Assembly: GCA_018714665.1 (NCBI GenBank)
Contig: DVNA01000218.1
Location: forward strand, 1 to 16,180
DNA: 16,180 bases
DNA from: Candidatus Gallibacteroides avistercoris
Lineage (GTDB): Bacteria > Bacteroidota > Bacteroidia > Bacteroidales > CHK158-818
Direction: 5' to 3'
The position numbers and the translations under genes were made by a program. Shown here piece after piece: positions 1-8,194 of the stretch. Position 1 is the first letter of the stretch; every line of letters starts with the position of its first letter. The notes below the pieces were generated by a model. It saw nothing but the letters and a program-made list of their open reading frames with translations, ran no database searches and was not told where the DNA came from.

Positions 1-3000
1 ATCGCGCAAATCGATTCGCTCGTCAAACAATGCGAGGAGCCGGTGGCGCAAAGTATGCTGTATCTGATGCAGGCCAAGATCTATACTGCACAGGCGACAA
101 GTCAACTTCGCTATGCCTTTGATGAGACGACACAAAACAATCTTCTGCTGGGTATAAGCAACGAAGAGCTGCTTAAAAAGACCGTAACACTTCTCTGGAA
201 AGCGCTCGAACCGGCCCGGCAGTTGCAACAGACCGACGTCCTGTTGTATAAAGCGGTGCTCACCGAAGGTACAGCCTCCCGCCAGTTACGTCCTACGATG
301 TACGATTTTGTGGCTCATCAGGCGATAGACCTGTTGCAGAACTTGCAGGATTATATGGCTCTGTATGTGGATCAAACGCCGGTGAAAGAGAATTACCTGC
401 TTTGCCCGGTTCAGGATTTTCTGCAAATAACGTTCGATGACTCCCCCTATCAGGTAGCCTCCGGCATATTCCGGATATACCAGGATTTGTTGCGGTTCAG
501 GGAAACAGAACCGCTTTCGTCCCCGTTCCTGATCGATGACCTGGAACGTGTCGAGGTGGCTATCCGCTACATGAACGATTCCTATTACAGTGAGGAACTG
601 AACAACCGTTATGTGAATTTCCTGTTCGGGATGCTCGATACCTATGGCGATAATGGCTATTCGGCAGAGATTGTCCGGAAGATATATGCCCGGGTCGAAT
701 CGTCAGATCGGTATGAATGGGTCAATCGGTTGTACGAGTGGTGCCGTGCGGCCTCGGCCCGCTTCGGCGACGAGAACGAGCAGGCAAAGGTGTTTGACGA
801 GGTGTGTCAGGCCCTCACCACTCCCAGACTGCTGCTGGGCACAAACCTGAAAGGCGTCTTCTATCCGAAAGAAAAACAGACCTTGAAATACCGGTATGCC
901 AACATAAAGGATTTGCATATCCTCGTTTCGCGGATAGAGACATCCGCCGAGACATACTATCAGGCAGAGTGGGACAAGCTCGATTCATTCCCCACCCGAA
1001 AAGTGTATGAAAAAAGTATCCATCTAAGCGATACCCTGACGATGGTTTCCAGACCGTTGGAGCTTACCTTCCCGGGATTGGAGTGTGGTTTGTATAGCAT
1101 CGAACTGTTGCCCGATACGGTACAATCCCAGAAACGGAAGTATGTGGTAAGCGTTTCGGCCCTGCTGGCCCAAACGTTGAAATACTCCGATACCGATGCT
1201 CAGATCATCGTTACCGACGGCCGTTCCGGAAAGCCCAGGAGCGGAGTAGCCGTAACCCTTTATGCGAGGAAGTATCCCATGCAACCGACCAGGACACTCT
1301 ATACCGACAAGGATGGTATCGTGAATGTTTCCCAGCAGGACAGCGTAGGGGCCTATTTTATCCACGATAAGAAGGACGACGCTTATCCCAGGATGAATGT
1401 GCCCTTCTTTTATCCGAGGAGTTCGGGCAGTTATCCCTATTGGGTAGAGTTGGATACGGATCGGGGGGTGTATCGTCCCGGTCAAACCGTGCAGTTCTTT
1501 GGTGTCGCCTTTCTGCCGGAAATGAAAGCATCCGGACAGAAAGCCCAGGTGGTAACGAATACGCGGGTGGAGGTGTCGTTGACGAAAAATTCCAAACCGA
1601 TAGAGACCCAAGAGTTTGTAACCGATGAATTCGGAACGTTTTACGGCGAGTTTGTGTTACCCCCCGATGCCGACGGCCGTTATGAGATACGCACTCCTTA
1701 CAACGGCATAGCCGATTTTCAGGTGGCCCAGTACAAACGACCCACGTTCCAGATTACGGTCGATCCCGTTAAATCGGCCTATTCGTTCGGTGTACCGGTT
1801 ACATTGACCGGAAAAGTTGCCTCCTATTCGGGAGTCTCCTTATCCGGAGCAAAGGTAAATTACCGCATTGTGCGTGCCTATAATTACTTTAAGACCAGCT
1901 ATATGTGGCGGGATAAACAGGTAGAGCAGGGAGAGCTGACTACCGATGACGAAGGAAAATTCTCGCTCCGGTTTATCCCCGAAAAAGAGGCCGGGTCAAA
2001 AGACACCTCTTTGGCAGAACGGTATCAAATTATCTTTACCGTTACCTCTCAGGCAGGAGAGACACAACAAGAGCTTACCACCCTGCTGGTGGGAGAGTCG
2101 CCCTTGAAGTTGAACATTTATACGGAGTCGTATGAAAAAACATTTAAAGAGAGGATTTTCCAGACCTTCTCTCCGAATGTCGGGAAAGAGGACTCTATCT
2201 ATATCAAGTTTTCAGCCGTCAATATGATGAACGAGCCGCAGACGGTTCCGTGCAAGGTAACCCTCTTCTCGTTGAAAGATGACAGAGACCCCTCTTCACG
2301 CGATCCGTTGGATAGTTTGAAAGTAGATAAGCAGCTTTTTGAACGGCTCGTATCATCCGGCGATTCCATCCCCGTGTCCGAGTGGCGAAACCTACCCTCG
2401 GGCGCTTATCGGTTGAGAGTTGAAACGGAGGGAGCTCAGAAGGCCATGAAAGAGCAGAGTTTCGTATTGTATTCGCTCGAAGACCGACGGCCACCCGTTA
2501 AGAGCCTCTTCTGGTTACCAAAAACCGATTATGTTTGTAACGAGGGCGAAAAGGCTTCGGTATTATTCGGCTCGTCAGAAAAAGAGGTGTATGTTTTGGC
2601 CGAGCTCTTCGATGACGACCGGTTGCTCTCCTGCCGCTGGATCAAAATAGGGAAAGAGAATTACCGGTACGAATTTCCATATCTTCGAGAGTATGGAAAC
2701 TCGTTGACGCTCAGTCTGACATACGCCCGAAACGGAGAGTCCTACAACCGGCAGGTCTGGATTGACAGGCAGATGCCCAGCCGGCAATTAAGCATCAAGA
2801 GCGTAACATTCCGGGATCATCTGGTGCCCGGAACCGATGAGAAGTGGAGCTTCTCTGTTGCCGATGGAACCGGCAAACCGGTAATGGCCCGCTTTGTTGC
2901 CGGGATGTACGATGCCTCGCTCAACGAGATATATCCCAATATTTGGCATATGCTTTTCCAGAAGTTCGAGAACAGAAAATACATACAGTTTGAATTCCTC

Positions 3001-5532
3001 CATACATCCTACCGGGATTTATCCAATTATGGTTATATAGGCGTAAGTTTTCCGCCGTTGAGGTTCGACAATTTTGCCTATCCGCAGGGTATGCTGGTAA
3101 GAGGGAGCCGGATGGTAACCTTTGCAAAAGCGAAATCCGAGGCCCAGTCTGCAAATGGTGTTCAGGACATGGCGGCCGATGCCGCACCGATGAGCCTCAA
3201 TGTAGTGGCTACCGTAGCCGAGGAAGCCGAGGTTGAGGCCGGTATGGCAGAGATCGATTATCGAAACAATTTTAACGAGACCGCCTTCTTCTATCCCGCT
3301 TTGCAGAGTAACGAGGCTGGCGATGTTTCGTTTACGTTCCGTGTCCCCGATTCCAATACCCGGTGGTTGTTCCAGGCCTTTGCCTATACGAAAGATTTGC
3401 AGAATGGCCAAATCGATCGGGAGGTAGTGTCGTCCAAACCGTTGATGGTAGCTTCCAATATCCCCCGGTTTGTACGTCAAGGCGACGATGTCTCTGTTTC
3501 GGCCGTGGTACAAAACCATTCAGACCAACCCGATTTGGGCGAACTTCTGTTTGAACTCTTCAATCCGTATAACGATTCGGTACTGGTGAGCCGTCGTAGT
3601 AGCTTCTCGTTGGATGCGCAGGCAACCGAGGCCCGGGATTTCACCTTTACCGTATCCGAAGAATATCCCGTCCTGGGCATCCGTATCCGGGCCGAGGGCA
3701 GGACCCACTCCGACGGTGAGCAACACGCGATGGCCGTATTGCCCTCACGCAGCATGGTTACGCAGACGCTGCCGTTCGGGTTGACCGGAAAAGGTTCTAA
3801 AACGGTAACGATGAACGCGCTGAAAAACAACCGATCTGAAACCCTCGAAAATTATCGGTTGACGCTCGAATATACCGTTAATCCCACGTGGTATGTGGTA
3901 CAGGCATTGCCCTCCATGTTGCCGGCAGAGGCCAACAATGCATTAGGGTTGATCACCTCCTATTATGCCAATACGTTATCGGCCGGCATAGGGAAGAAGA
4001 ATCCCCGTATCGAAACGGCCATCAAGATGTGGAAGGCCCAACGTCCCGAATCTTCGGAACCTGCCCTGTTGAAGAACAAATCGTTGAAGTCCATTCTGAT
4101 TTCCGAAACTCCCTGGGTGTTGGAGGCTACCGATATGGCCCAGCGCATGAGCCGGTTGGAGAACCTCTTCGACGAGAACCGCATCGCCCGGGAGCAACAG
4201 GCGGCCCTGAACAAGCTGCAATACCTGCAAACCCCCTCCGGAGCGTGGAGCTGGTTCCGGGGGATGTCTCCCAGTACAGCCGTTACGATGCAGGTGTTGA
4301 CCTACCTGTCCCGGTTGAATACGTTAGGATTTGTGGAGTATGGCGAGCCGGTGAAGAATATGCAGGTAAAGGCTTTGTCCTATCTGGACAAGGAGATACT
4401 GAAACCCCGGAAAGAGCCGCGTACCTCGTTCACCCCGTTCGATGTCGATTACCTCTATGTGCGCAGTGCGTACCGCGATATTCCCTTGGCCGGCGAAACC
4501 CTGAGCCAGCACAAGGCCATGATGGACAGTTTGCTGAAATGTTGGCCCCGTTTAGGGTTGGGGGCGAAGGCGAAGGCCGCCGTGGCCGCCTTCCGGTACG
4601 GATTCGTCGAAGAGGCGCAGGCGATGGTCGAGTCGTTGCGGCAATATGCCACCACTACTCCGCAGATGGGGATGTTCTGGGATACCTCCCGCTTGTCGGC
4701 TTCGAACCCCGAAGGAGCCATCCGTACCCATACGCTCATTGCACAAGCCTTTGCCGAAGTCGATCCCCGGGCCTCCGAGACAGAGGCTATGAAACGGTGG
4801 TTGCTGATGCAGAAGCAGACGCAGGATTGGGGCAATACGGTTGCTACCGCCGATGCCGTTTATACGCTGCTATCGACCGGCGACGACTGGCTGGCTGTCG
4901 ATAAGGAGACCGTGTCGTTGCTGTGGGGCGGAAAACCGGTCGATGCGGTAGCCGACGATCCGTTCAGTGGATATATCCAGCAGAGCAAGGAGGCCGCCGA
5001 TATTGTGCCGTCCGATGCTACGGTAACGGTCAGCAGCCCGGTAACACACCCCTCCTGGGGGGCCCTCTATTGGCAATATTTTGAGAATTTCGATCAGGTA
5101 GAACGTGCCGGCAGCGGCTTGACGCTCTCCAAACAGTTGCTCGTAGAACGCGTTGTGGAGGGTAAGACGAAATGGGTGCCCTTGGATAAACAGGAGATCG
5201 TACCCGGAGATAAGGTGCGGGTCAGCCTCATCCTCTCTGCCGACCGGGATATGGAGTTCGTCTATCTCAAAAACCAGCGGGCTGCCTGTTTTGAACCCAC
5301 CGAACAGCTCTCCGGCTATAAATATAAAAACGGAGTAGGGTATTACCAGCAGAATCAGGATGCTGTTACCCAGTTCTATTTCGACTTCCTGCCGAAAGGC
5401 TCTTTTGAAATAACCTACGATCTGTGGGTAGATCGTTCCGGAACTTACCACAACGGCATCTCCACCGTACAATGCCTCTATGCCCCCCAATATGCGGGAC
5501 AGGCTCCGGGAGAGGTTATCGTGGTAAAGTAG
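1..5532 (+). CDS. Alpha-2-macroglobulin family protein (5' end outside window), thioester motif absent
   Basis: The reading frame is open from base 1, so the GTG at 43 is an internal codon and the signal peptide and true start lie upstream. 1843 codons are visible. The N-terminal third is helical and unrecognised. An MG2-type macroglobulin segment follows around nt 1441-1500 (DRGVYRPGQTV). An Ala/Glu-rich, bait-like stretch lies near nt 3170-3255, then the A2M domain (NNFNETAFFYP...TRW) at about nt 3265-3400. The helical thioester-type domain covers about 3890-4900 (GAWSWFRGMSPST near 4240), and a C-terminal beta domain runs to the stop. Where the CxEQ thioester motif should be (nt 3916-3960) the protein reads LPAEANNALGLITSYYANT, with no Cys and no Glu-Gln pair. 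The family traps proteases in the periplasm or at the cell surface. This member could not use thioester chemistry and would act mechanically or structurally. Family assignment is firm; the exact role is inferred. Confidence 0.93.
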   Translation: MAQIDSLVKQCEEPVAQSMLYLMQAKIYTAQATSQLRYAFDETTQNNLLLGISNEELLKKTVTLLWKALEPARQLQQTDVLLYKAVLTEGTASRQLRPTMYDFVAHQAIDLLQNLQDYMALYVDQTPVKENYLLCPVQDFLQITFDDSPYQVASGIFRIYQDLLRFRETEPLSSPFLIDDLERVEVAIRYMNDSYYSEELNNRYVNFLFGMLDTYGDNGYSAEIVRKIYARVESSDRYEWVNRLYEWCRAASARFGDENEQAKVFDEVCQALTTPRLLLGTNLKGVFYPKEKQTLKYRYANIKDLHILVSRIETSAETYYQAEWDKLDSFPTRKVYEKSIHLSDTLTMVSRPLELTFPGLECGLYSIELLPDTVQSQKRKYVVSVSALLAQTLKYSDTDAQIIVTDGRSGKPRSGVAVTLYARKYPMQPTRTLYTDKDGIVNVSQQDSVGAYFIHDKKDDAYPRMNVPFFYPRSSGSYPYWVELDTDRGVYRPGQTVQFFGVAFLPEMKASGQKAQVVTNTRVEVSLTKNSKPIETQEFVTDEFGTFYGEFVLPPDADGRYEIRTPYNGIADFQVAQYKRPTFQITVDPVKSAYSFGVPVTLTGKVASYSGVSLSGAKVNYRIVRAYNYFKTSYMWRDKQVEQGELTTDDEGKFSLRFIPEKEAGSKDTSLAERYQIIFTVTSQAGETQQELTTLLVGESPLKLNIYTESYEKTFKERIFQTFSPNVGKEDSIYIKFSAVNMMNEPQTVPCKVTLFSLKDDRDPSSRDPLDSLKVDKQLFERLVSSGDSIPVSEWRNLPSGAYRLRVETEGAQKAMKEQSFVLYSLEDRRPPVKSLFWLPKTDYVCNEGEKASVLFGSSEKEVYVLAELFDDDRLLSCRWIKIGKENYRYEFPYLREYGNSLTLSLTYARNGESYNRQVWIDRQMPSRQLSIKSVTFRDHLVPGTDEKWSFSVADGTGKPVMARFVAGMYDASLNEIYPNIWHMLFQKFENRKYIQFEFLHTSYRDLSNYGYIGVSFPPLRFDNFAYPQGMLVRGSRMVTFAKAKSEAQSANGVQDMAADAAPMSLNVVATVAEEAEVEAGMAEIDYRNNFNETAFFYPALQSNEAGDVSFTFRVPDSNTRWLFQAFAYTKDLQNGQIDREVVSSKPLMVASNIPRFVRQGDDVSVSAVVQNHSDQPDLGELLFELFNPYNDSVLVSRRSSFSLDAQATEARDFTFTVSEEYPVLGIRIRAEGRTHSDGEQHAMAVLPSRSMVTQTLPFGLTGKGSKTVTMNALKNNRSETLENYRLTLEYTVNPTWYVVQALPSMLPAEANNALGLITSYYANTLSAGIGKKNPRIETAIKMWKAQRPESSEPALLKNKSLKSILISETPWVLEATDMAQRMSRLENLFDENRIAREQQAALNKLQYLQTPSGAWSWFRGMSPSTAVTMQVLTYLSRLNTLGFVEYGEPVKNMQVKALSYLDKEILKPRKEPRTSFTPFDVDYLYVRSAYRDIPLAGETLSQHKAMMDSLLKCWPRLGLGAKAKAAVAAFRYGFVEEAQAMVESLRQYATTTPQMGMFWDTSRLSASNPEGAIRTHTLIAQAFAEVDPRASETEAMKRWLLMQKQTQDWGNTVATADAVYTLLSTGDDWLAVDKETVSLLWGGKPVDAVADDPFSGYIQQSKEAADIVPSDATVTVSSPVTHPSWGALYWQYFENFDQVERAGSGLTLSKQLLVERVVEGKTKWVPLDKQEIVPGDKVRVSLILSADRDMEFVYLKNQRAACFEPTEQLSGYKYKNGVGYYQQNQDAVTQFYFDFLPKGSFEITYDLWVDRSGTYHNGISTVQCLYAPQYAGQAPGEVIVVK

Positions 5533-5597
5533 GATTCCGGGATTCGGAGGGAAAGAATTCCGGCTATCGGGATGCTTGTAAGAATAATTGATCTGGC

Positions 5598-5630
5598 AAA
5601 GGTGCGGATTTCCGGAAAATCCGTACCTTT
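5598..5630 (+). repeat. 33-base near-palindrome between the A2M gene and the HAD gene
   Basis: The arms AAAGGTGCGGATTT and AAATCCGTACCTTT can form a stem of 14 pairs (one G-T) around a short CCGGA centre. It may be the terminator of the macroglobulin gene, although only three T follow the stem. Its right arm contains the -7 promoter core of the next gene. A weaker inverted pair, CCGGGATTC at 5537-5545 and GAATTCCGG at 5555-5563, lies closer to the stop codon. Confidence 0.6.
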
Positions 5631-5631
5631 G
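5624..5631 (+). promoter_or_regulatory. Bacteroidales-type -7 box (TACCTTTG)
   Basis: TACCTTTG matches the TAnnTTTG core recognised by the primary sigma factor of Bacteroidetes. It lies 22 bases before the ATG at 5654. I see no good -33 TTTG element; GGTG at 5601-5604 is about 19 bases upstream and is only a weak match. The box overlaps the right arm of the palindrome. Confidence 0.5.
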
Positions 5632-5653
5632 TATGTATAATGTAGGAAGAGAG

Positions 5654-6301
5654 ATGACAAAGTTGGTTATTTTCGATTTGGACGGTACCTTGTTGAATAC
5701 CATAGACGACCTGGCTACCAGTACCAATTACGCTTTGCAATGTGCCGGATACCCGCAACACGACCTGTTTGCGTACCGCTATTTTGTTGGGAATGGAATT
5801 AATAAATTGATTGAAAGGGCATTGCCATACGACAAGAAAACCGAATCGGAGATTGCTCGGTTGCGGAAGTACTTTGTCGAGTATTATGGAAAACATATGT
5901 GCGACCTCTCTCGTCCGTACGAGGGTATTGTCTCGTTGTTGGAGGCATTGCAGGAACGCGGCATCGCATTGGCAGTGGCCTCGAACAAGTACCAGGAAGC
6001 TACCCGGAAATTGATTGCCAGATTCTTCCCGCAAATAGACTTTGCCGTTGTGTTCGGGCAGCGGGAGGGCATACCCGTCAAACCCGATCCCGCAATCGTA
6101 TATGATATTTTGCGGATAACCGGCGTCGAAAAAGAGGAGACATTGTATGTGGGCGATACCAACGTAGATATGACTACGGCCATCAATAGTGGTGTCCGTT
6201 CCGTGGGAGTAACCTGGGGTTTCCGTCCGCAACTGGAATTGGAAGAGAGCGGGGCAAAGGCAATCGTTCATCATCCGGACGAAATCCTTTCATTGCTCTA
6301 A
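5654..6301 (+). CDS. HAD-family phosphatase, phosphoglycolate phosphatase-like
   Basis: The 215-residue product has the full HAD set. The nucleophile motif is DLDGT (Asp8, Asp10), motif II is Ser110-Asn111, the motif III lysine is Lys143 in PVKPDP, and the acidic motif is GDTNVDM (Asp168, Asp172). A helical cap lies at about residues 16-85, as in the Gph/PGP branch. Such enzymes remove phosphate from 2-phosphoglycolate or similar small phosphates in the cytoplasm. The substrate cannot be settled from sequence. I chose ATG 5654 because the motif DLDGT then falls at the usual distance from the N terminus and AGGAAGAGAG precedes it. In-frame ATGs at 5633 and 5588 would add residues unlike the family, and 5588 lies before the predicted promoter core. 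The gene converges on the LuxR gene, with 34 bases between the stop codons and no clear terminator. Confidence 0.9.
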   Translation: MTKLVIFDLDGTLLNTIDDLATSTNYALQCAGYPQHDLFAYRYFVGNGINKLIERALPYDKKTESEIARLRKYFVEYYGKHMCDLSRPYEGIVSLLEALQERGIALAVASNKYQEATRKLIARFFPQIDFAVVFGQREGIPVKPDPAIVYDILRITGVEKEETLYVGDTNVDMTTAINSGVRSVGVTWGFRPQLELEESGAKAIVHHPDEILSLL

Positions 6302-6335
6302 TCCGGAACGAGGAACAGGGAAGCGGAGATTCGTC

Positions 6336-6914
6336 CTATTCGATATCGTTGGTGGTGATATATCCGTTCATCATGGCATAAAAACTCAATCCCGATACCG
6401 TCTTGATTCCCAATTTGGCCGTGATGTTCTTGCGGTGGGTCAGTACCGTGTTGAAGCTGATATTCAGTTTGTCGGCAATCTCTTTGTTGATGTATCCTTG
6501 GGCCACGAGTTGGAGCACCTCTACCTCCCGCGGCGACAGCTCTTCGTGTAGTTCATCGGCTGATTTCTGGACGATGGAGTTCAATATCCCTTCTAATTTC
6601 TCGATGATGTTTTCTGCCTCGTCGTGTATGTACAACTGTTGAAAAGAGGCTTTTGTCTCGTCGGTATCCGTCGTTCGGTCACACAGAATAACGCTTCGGC
6701 TCTTGCGGGGCAGAAAGAAATCGGCACAGGATAGGAAGGTGTCGGCCGTTACAAAATAGAGGTCGTATTGTTCGGGATGTGCCGCAAGGAAGTCTGTGAT
6801 GTTGGTATAGATATCTATCCTCCCGACGGCAAAAAAATGACACAGCAACTGCTTTAACCCGATGTTGGTCAAGGTAAAGGGGGAGAGGAGGGCTATTTGC
6901 GTTGGGTGTGACAT
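6336..6914 (-). CDS. LuxR-type transcriptional regulator with degenerate receiver-like domain
   Basis: The 192-residue protein ends in a clear LuxR/NarL DNA-binding domain at about residues 126-182 (LSPREVEVLQLVAQG, then NKEIADKLNISFNTVLTHRKNI). The first 115 residues look like a response-regulator receiver fold: IALLSPF in strand 1, YDLYFVTAD in strand 3, SVILCD in strand 4. The acidic pair after strand 1 is replaced by Ser-Pro, the phospho-acceptor position is Val/Thr, and the usual lysine near residue 97 is not seen. Phosphorylation control therefore looks unlikely. The gene is last in a five-gene run and starts 7 bases after the hemerythrin-like gene, which suggests the two proteins work together. 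The DNA-binding call is secure; the receiver ancestry is inferred. Confidence 0.88.
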   Translation of the reverse strand: MSHPTQIALLSPFTLTNIGLKQLLCHFFAVGRIDIYTNITDFLAAHPEQYDLYFVTADTFLSCADFFLPRKSRSVILCDRTTDTDETKASFQQLYIHDEAENIIEKLEGILNSIVQKSADELHEELSPREVEVLQLVAQGYINKEIADKLNISFNTVLTHRKNITAKLGIKTVSGLSFYAMMNGYITTNDIE

Positions 6915-6921
6915 GGTCTCT

Positions 6922-7623
6922 TTATTGAATCTGTTTCATGGCTTCTGACATCGGCTGCAAGATGCGGTTGCGGATACGGTTGTGTTGTCGGATATCTTTT
7001 TCAAGGCTGTACAGGGCGAATATGACGGCATAGCAGAGGTTTACATCGTACGAGCCGGAGAGGTGCAGGATAAAGAGGTTTTTGAGGTCGTTCAGCTTTT
7101 CTTCGATGATCTCCTCCTGTTCGTTGCAGCGGTGTTTGAGGTGCAGGTCGTCAACCTTTCCCTGTTGAGACAACCGTTTGTAATGGCCCATGATTTCGGG
7201 GAACCATACCGTGTGGTCGTGTTCGATGCGAGCCAACAGCTCTTTCTTGAATTCGATAAAGAATTTCCGAATCCATTCCAGGTTGTTGTTGTCCGTGTCG
7301 CTCTTCTCTATAAGTGAATTCATGTGCCGTTCGATGTTGGGCAGCTGGAAACGCTGGTAGTAAAGATTCGTTTTGGTCAGGTAATCTACGATTTGTGCGG
7401 CACAAAACGATTGCAGCCGTTTTTCGGGGAAGTAGGCTTCGTCGATGAACGTATTGAGTATGGTCAGGAAGAAATGGCAGTCCAGGCCTTTCTCCTCGCA
7501 GACCGTTCGGATGCTTTTGTCTCCTGTCCCCAAATAGATTCCGAACCGATTGATGACGGGTATCAGTGTCGGTTCGTTCAGGATCGGATCGCACAATTTG
7601 GTTTCGGCTGATAATAATGGCAT
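6922..7623 (-). CDS. Hemerythrin/RIC (YtfE/ScdA)-like protein with altered metal-ligand positions
   Basis: This 233-residue protein follows the two-part plan of RIC iron-sulfur repair proteins. An N-terminal ScdA_N-like segment (residues about 20-60, VINRFGIYLGTGDKSIRTVCEEKGLD) precedes a four-helix hemerythrin-like domain. The double Cys of the usual FCCGG is LGTG here. By my by-eye alignment, the usual THH becomes TNL near residue 86, HMxxEE becomes RIEHDH at 132-137, and the final HxxxE becomes HNRIR at 214-218. Remaining candidate ligands are His100, Glu134, His135, Asp136, His137, His187 and His214, so some metal binding is possible. I chose ATG 7623, 10 bases after the cyclo-ligase stop. 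A TTG at 7653 would overlap that gene by 20 bases. It is probably co-translated with the LuxR gene. Family is probable; function (nitrosative, oxidative or iron sensing) is inference. Confidence 0.75.
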   Translation of the reverse strand: MPLLSAETKLCDPILNEPTLIPVINRFGIYLGTGDKSIRTVCEEKGLDCHFFLTILNTFIDEAYFPEKRLQSFCAAQIVDYLTKTNLYYQRFQLPNIERHMNSLIEKSDTDNNNLEWIRKFFIEFKKELLARIEHDHTVWFPEIMGHYKRLSQQGKVDDLHLKHRCNEQEEIIEEKLNDLKNLFILHLSGSYDVNLCYAVIFALYSLEKDIRQHNRIRNRILQPMSEAMKQIQ

Positions 7624-7633
7624 AGCTGTTTGG

Positions 7634-8194
7634 TTAAGGTTTACAATATACAACCCGTTCAGGGGTAACGATCAGGTCCATAGGCCGGTCGTGGGGTTCA
7701 ACGGGAATTTCCGGATAGAGTTGTTGCTCAAAACAGATGCCGATACAAGGGCACGACAACTGTTCCAGCAGTCGGTCGTAAAACCCTTTTCCCCTTCCTA
7801 AGCGGGCCCCGTTGAAGCCGTATGCCACGCCCGGGATAATGGCCAACTCTATTTCGTGCGGTGGGAGGGTAGCCTCGCCCGCCGGCTCGGTAATGCCGAA
7901 CCGTCCGATGGTGGTTTCTCCTCTCCGGTAAGGCTTGATGAGCAAATTTTCTCCCTGTACGACCGGTAGGAAAAGTTGTTTGCTTTTTTCCCATTTCTCT
8001 AAAAGCGGTGCGGTTTGCAGTTCGTCCGGCAGGGCATGGTATAACAGCACCTTTTCGGCCGCCAGAAACAGGGGTAGTTGTTCTAATCGTGACAGAGCCG
8101 ACATCGATCCTGCCTCTTTCTGGTCAGGCGATAACGACCGTTTAACTTGTGTCACGGCCACTCGCAATCTCTTTTTGGCCTCTTTCGGCGTCAT
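7634..8194 (-). CDS. 5-formyltetrahydrofolate cyclo-ligase (methenyl-THF synthetase)
   Basis: The 186-residue length and layout match the family known as Fau/YgfA in E. coli and MTHFS in eukaryotes. The N terminus is a basic helix (KKRLRVAVTQVKRSL). The signature nucleotide-binding loop LGRGKGFYDR is at residues 132-141, preceded by ELAIIPGVAY. A C-terminal ICFEQQL segment follows. The enzyme uses ATP to convert 5-formyl-THF to 5,10-methenyl-THF in the cytoplasm, returning a stored or inhibitory folate to one-carbon metabolism. Its ATG directly follows the TAA of the S41 protease gene (TAAATG), so translation is probably coupled. With dCMP deaminase at the head of the run, it supports both inputs of thymidylate synthase. 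Confidence 0.93.
   Translation of the reverse strand: MTPKEAKKRLRVAVTQVKRSLSPDQKEAGSMSALSRLEQLPLFLAAEKVLLYHALPDELQTAPLLEKWEKSKQLFLPVVQGENLLIKPYRRGETTIGRFGITEPAGEATLPPHEIELAIIPGVAYGFNGARLGRGKGFYDRLLEQLSCPCIGICFEQQLYPEIPVEPHDRPMDLIVTPERVVYCKP

Noticed and set aside
3888..4904. A 338-codon open frame on the plus strand inside the macroglobulin gene
   Set aside because: It is out of frame with a clearly conserved helical domain, and its product is low-complexity Gly/Arg-rich with no recognisable domain.
4870..6274. Long antisense open frames (4870-5727 and 5564-6274) opposite the macroglobulin 3' end and the HAD gene
   Set aside because: They oppose well-supported coding sequence, match no known family and have no promoter-like motif.
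6302..6335. Shared terminator between the convergent HAD and LuxR genes
   Set aside because: The 34 bases contain no stable inverted repeat or T run that I can see.
7624..7653. TTG start at 7653 for the hemerythrin-like gene
   Set aside because: It would overlap the cyclo-ligase by 20 bases, and the 10 extra residues do not look like family sequence. ATG 7623 fits better.
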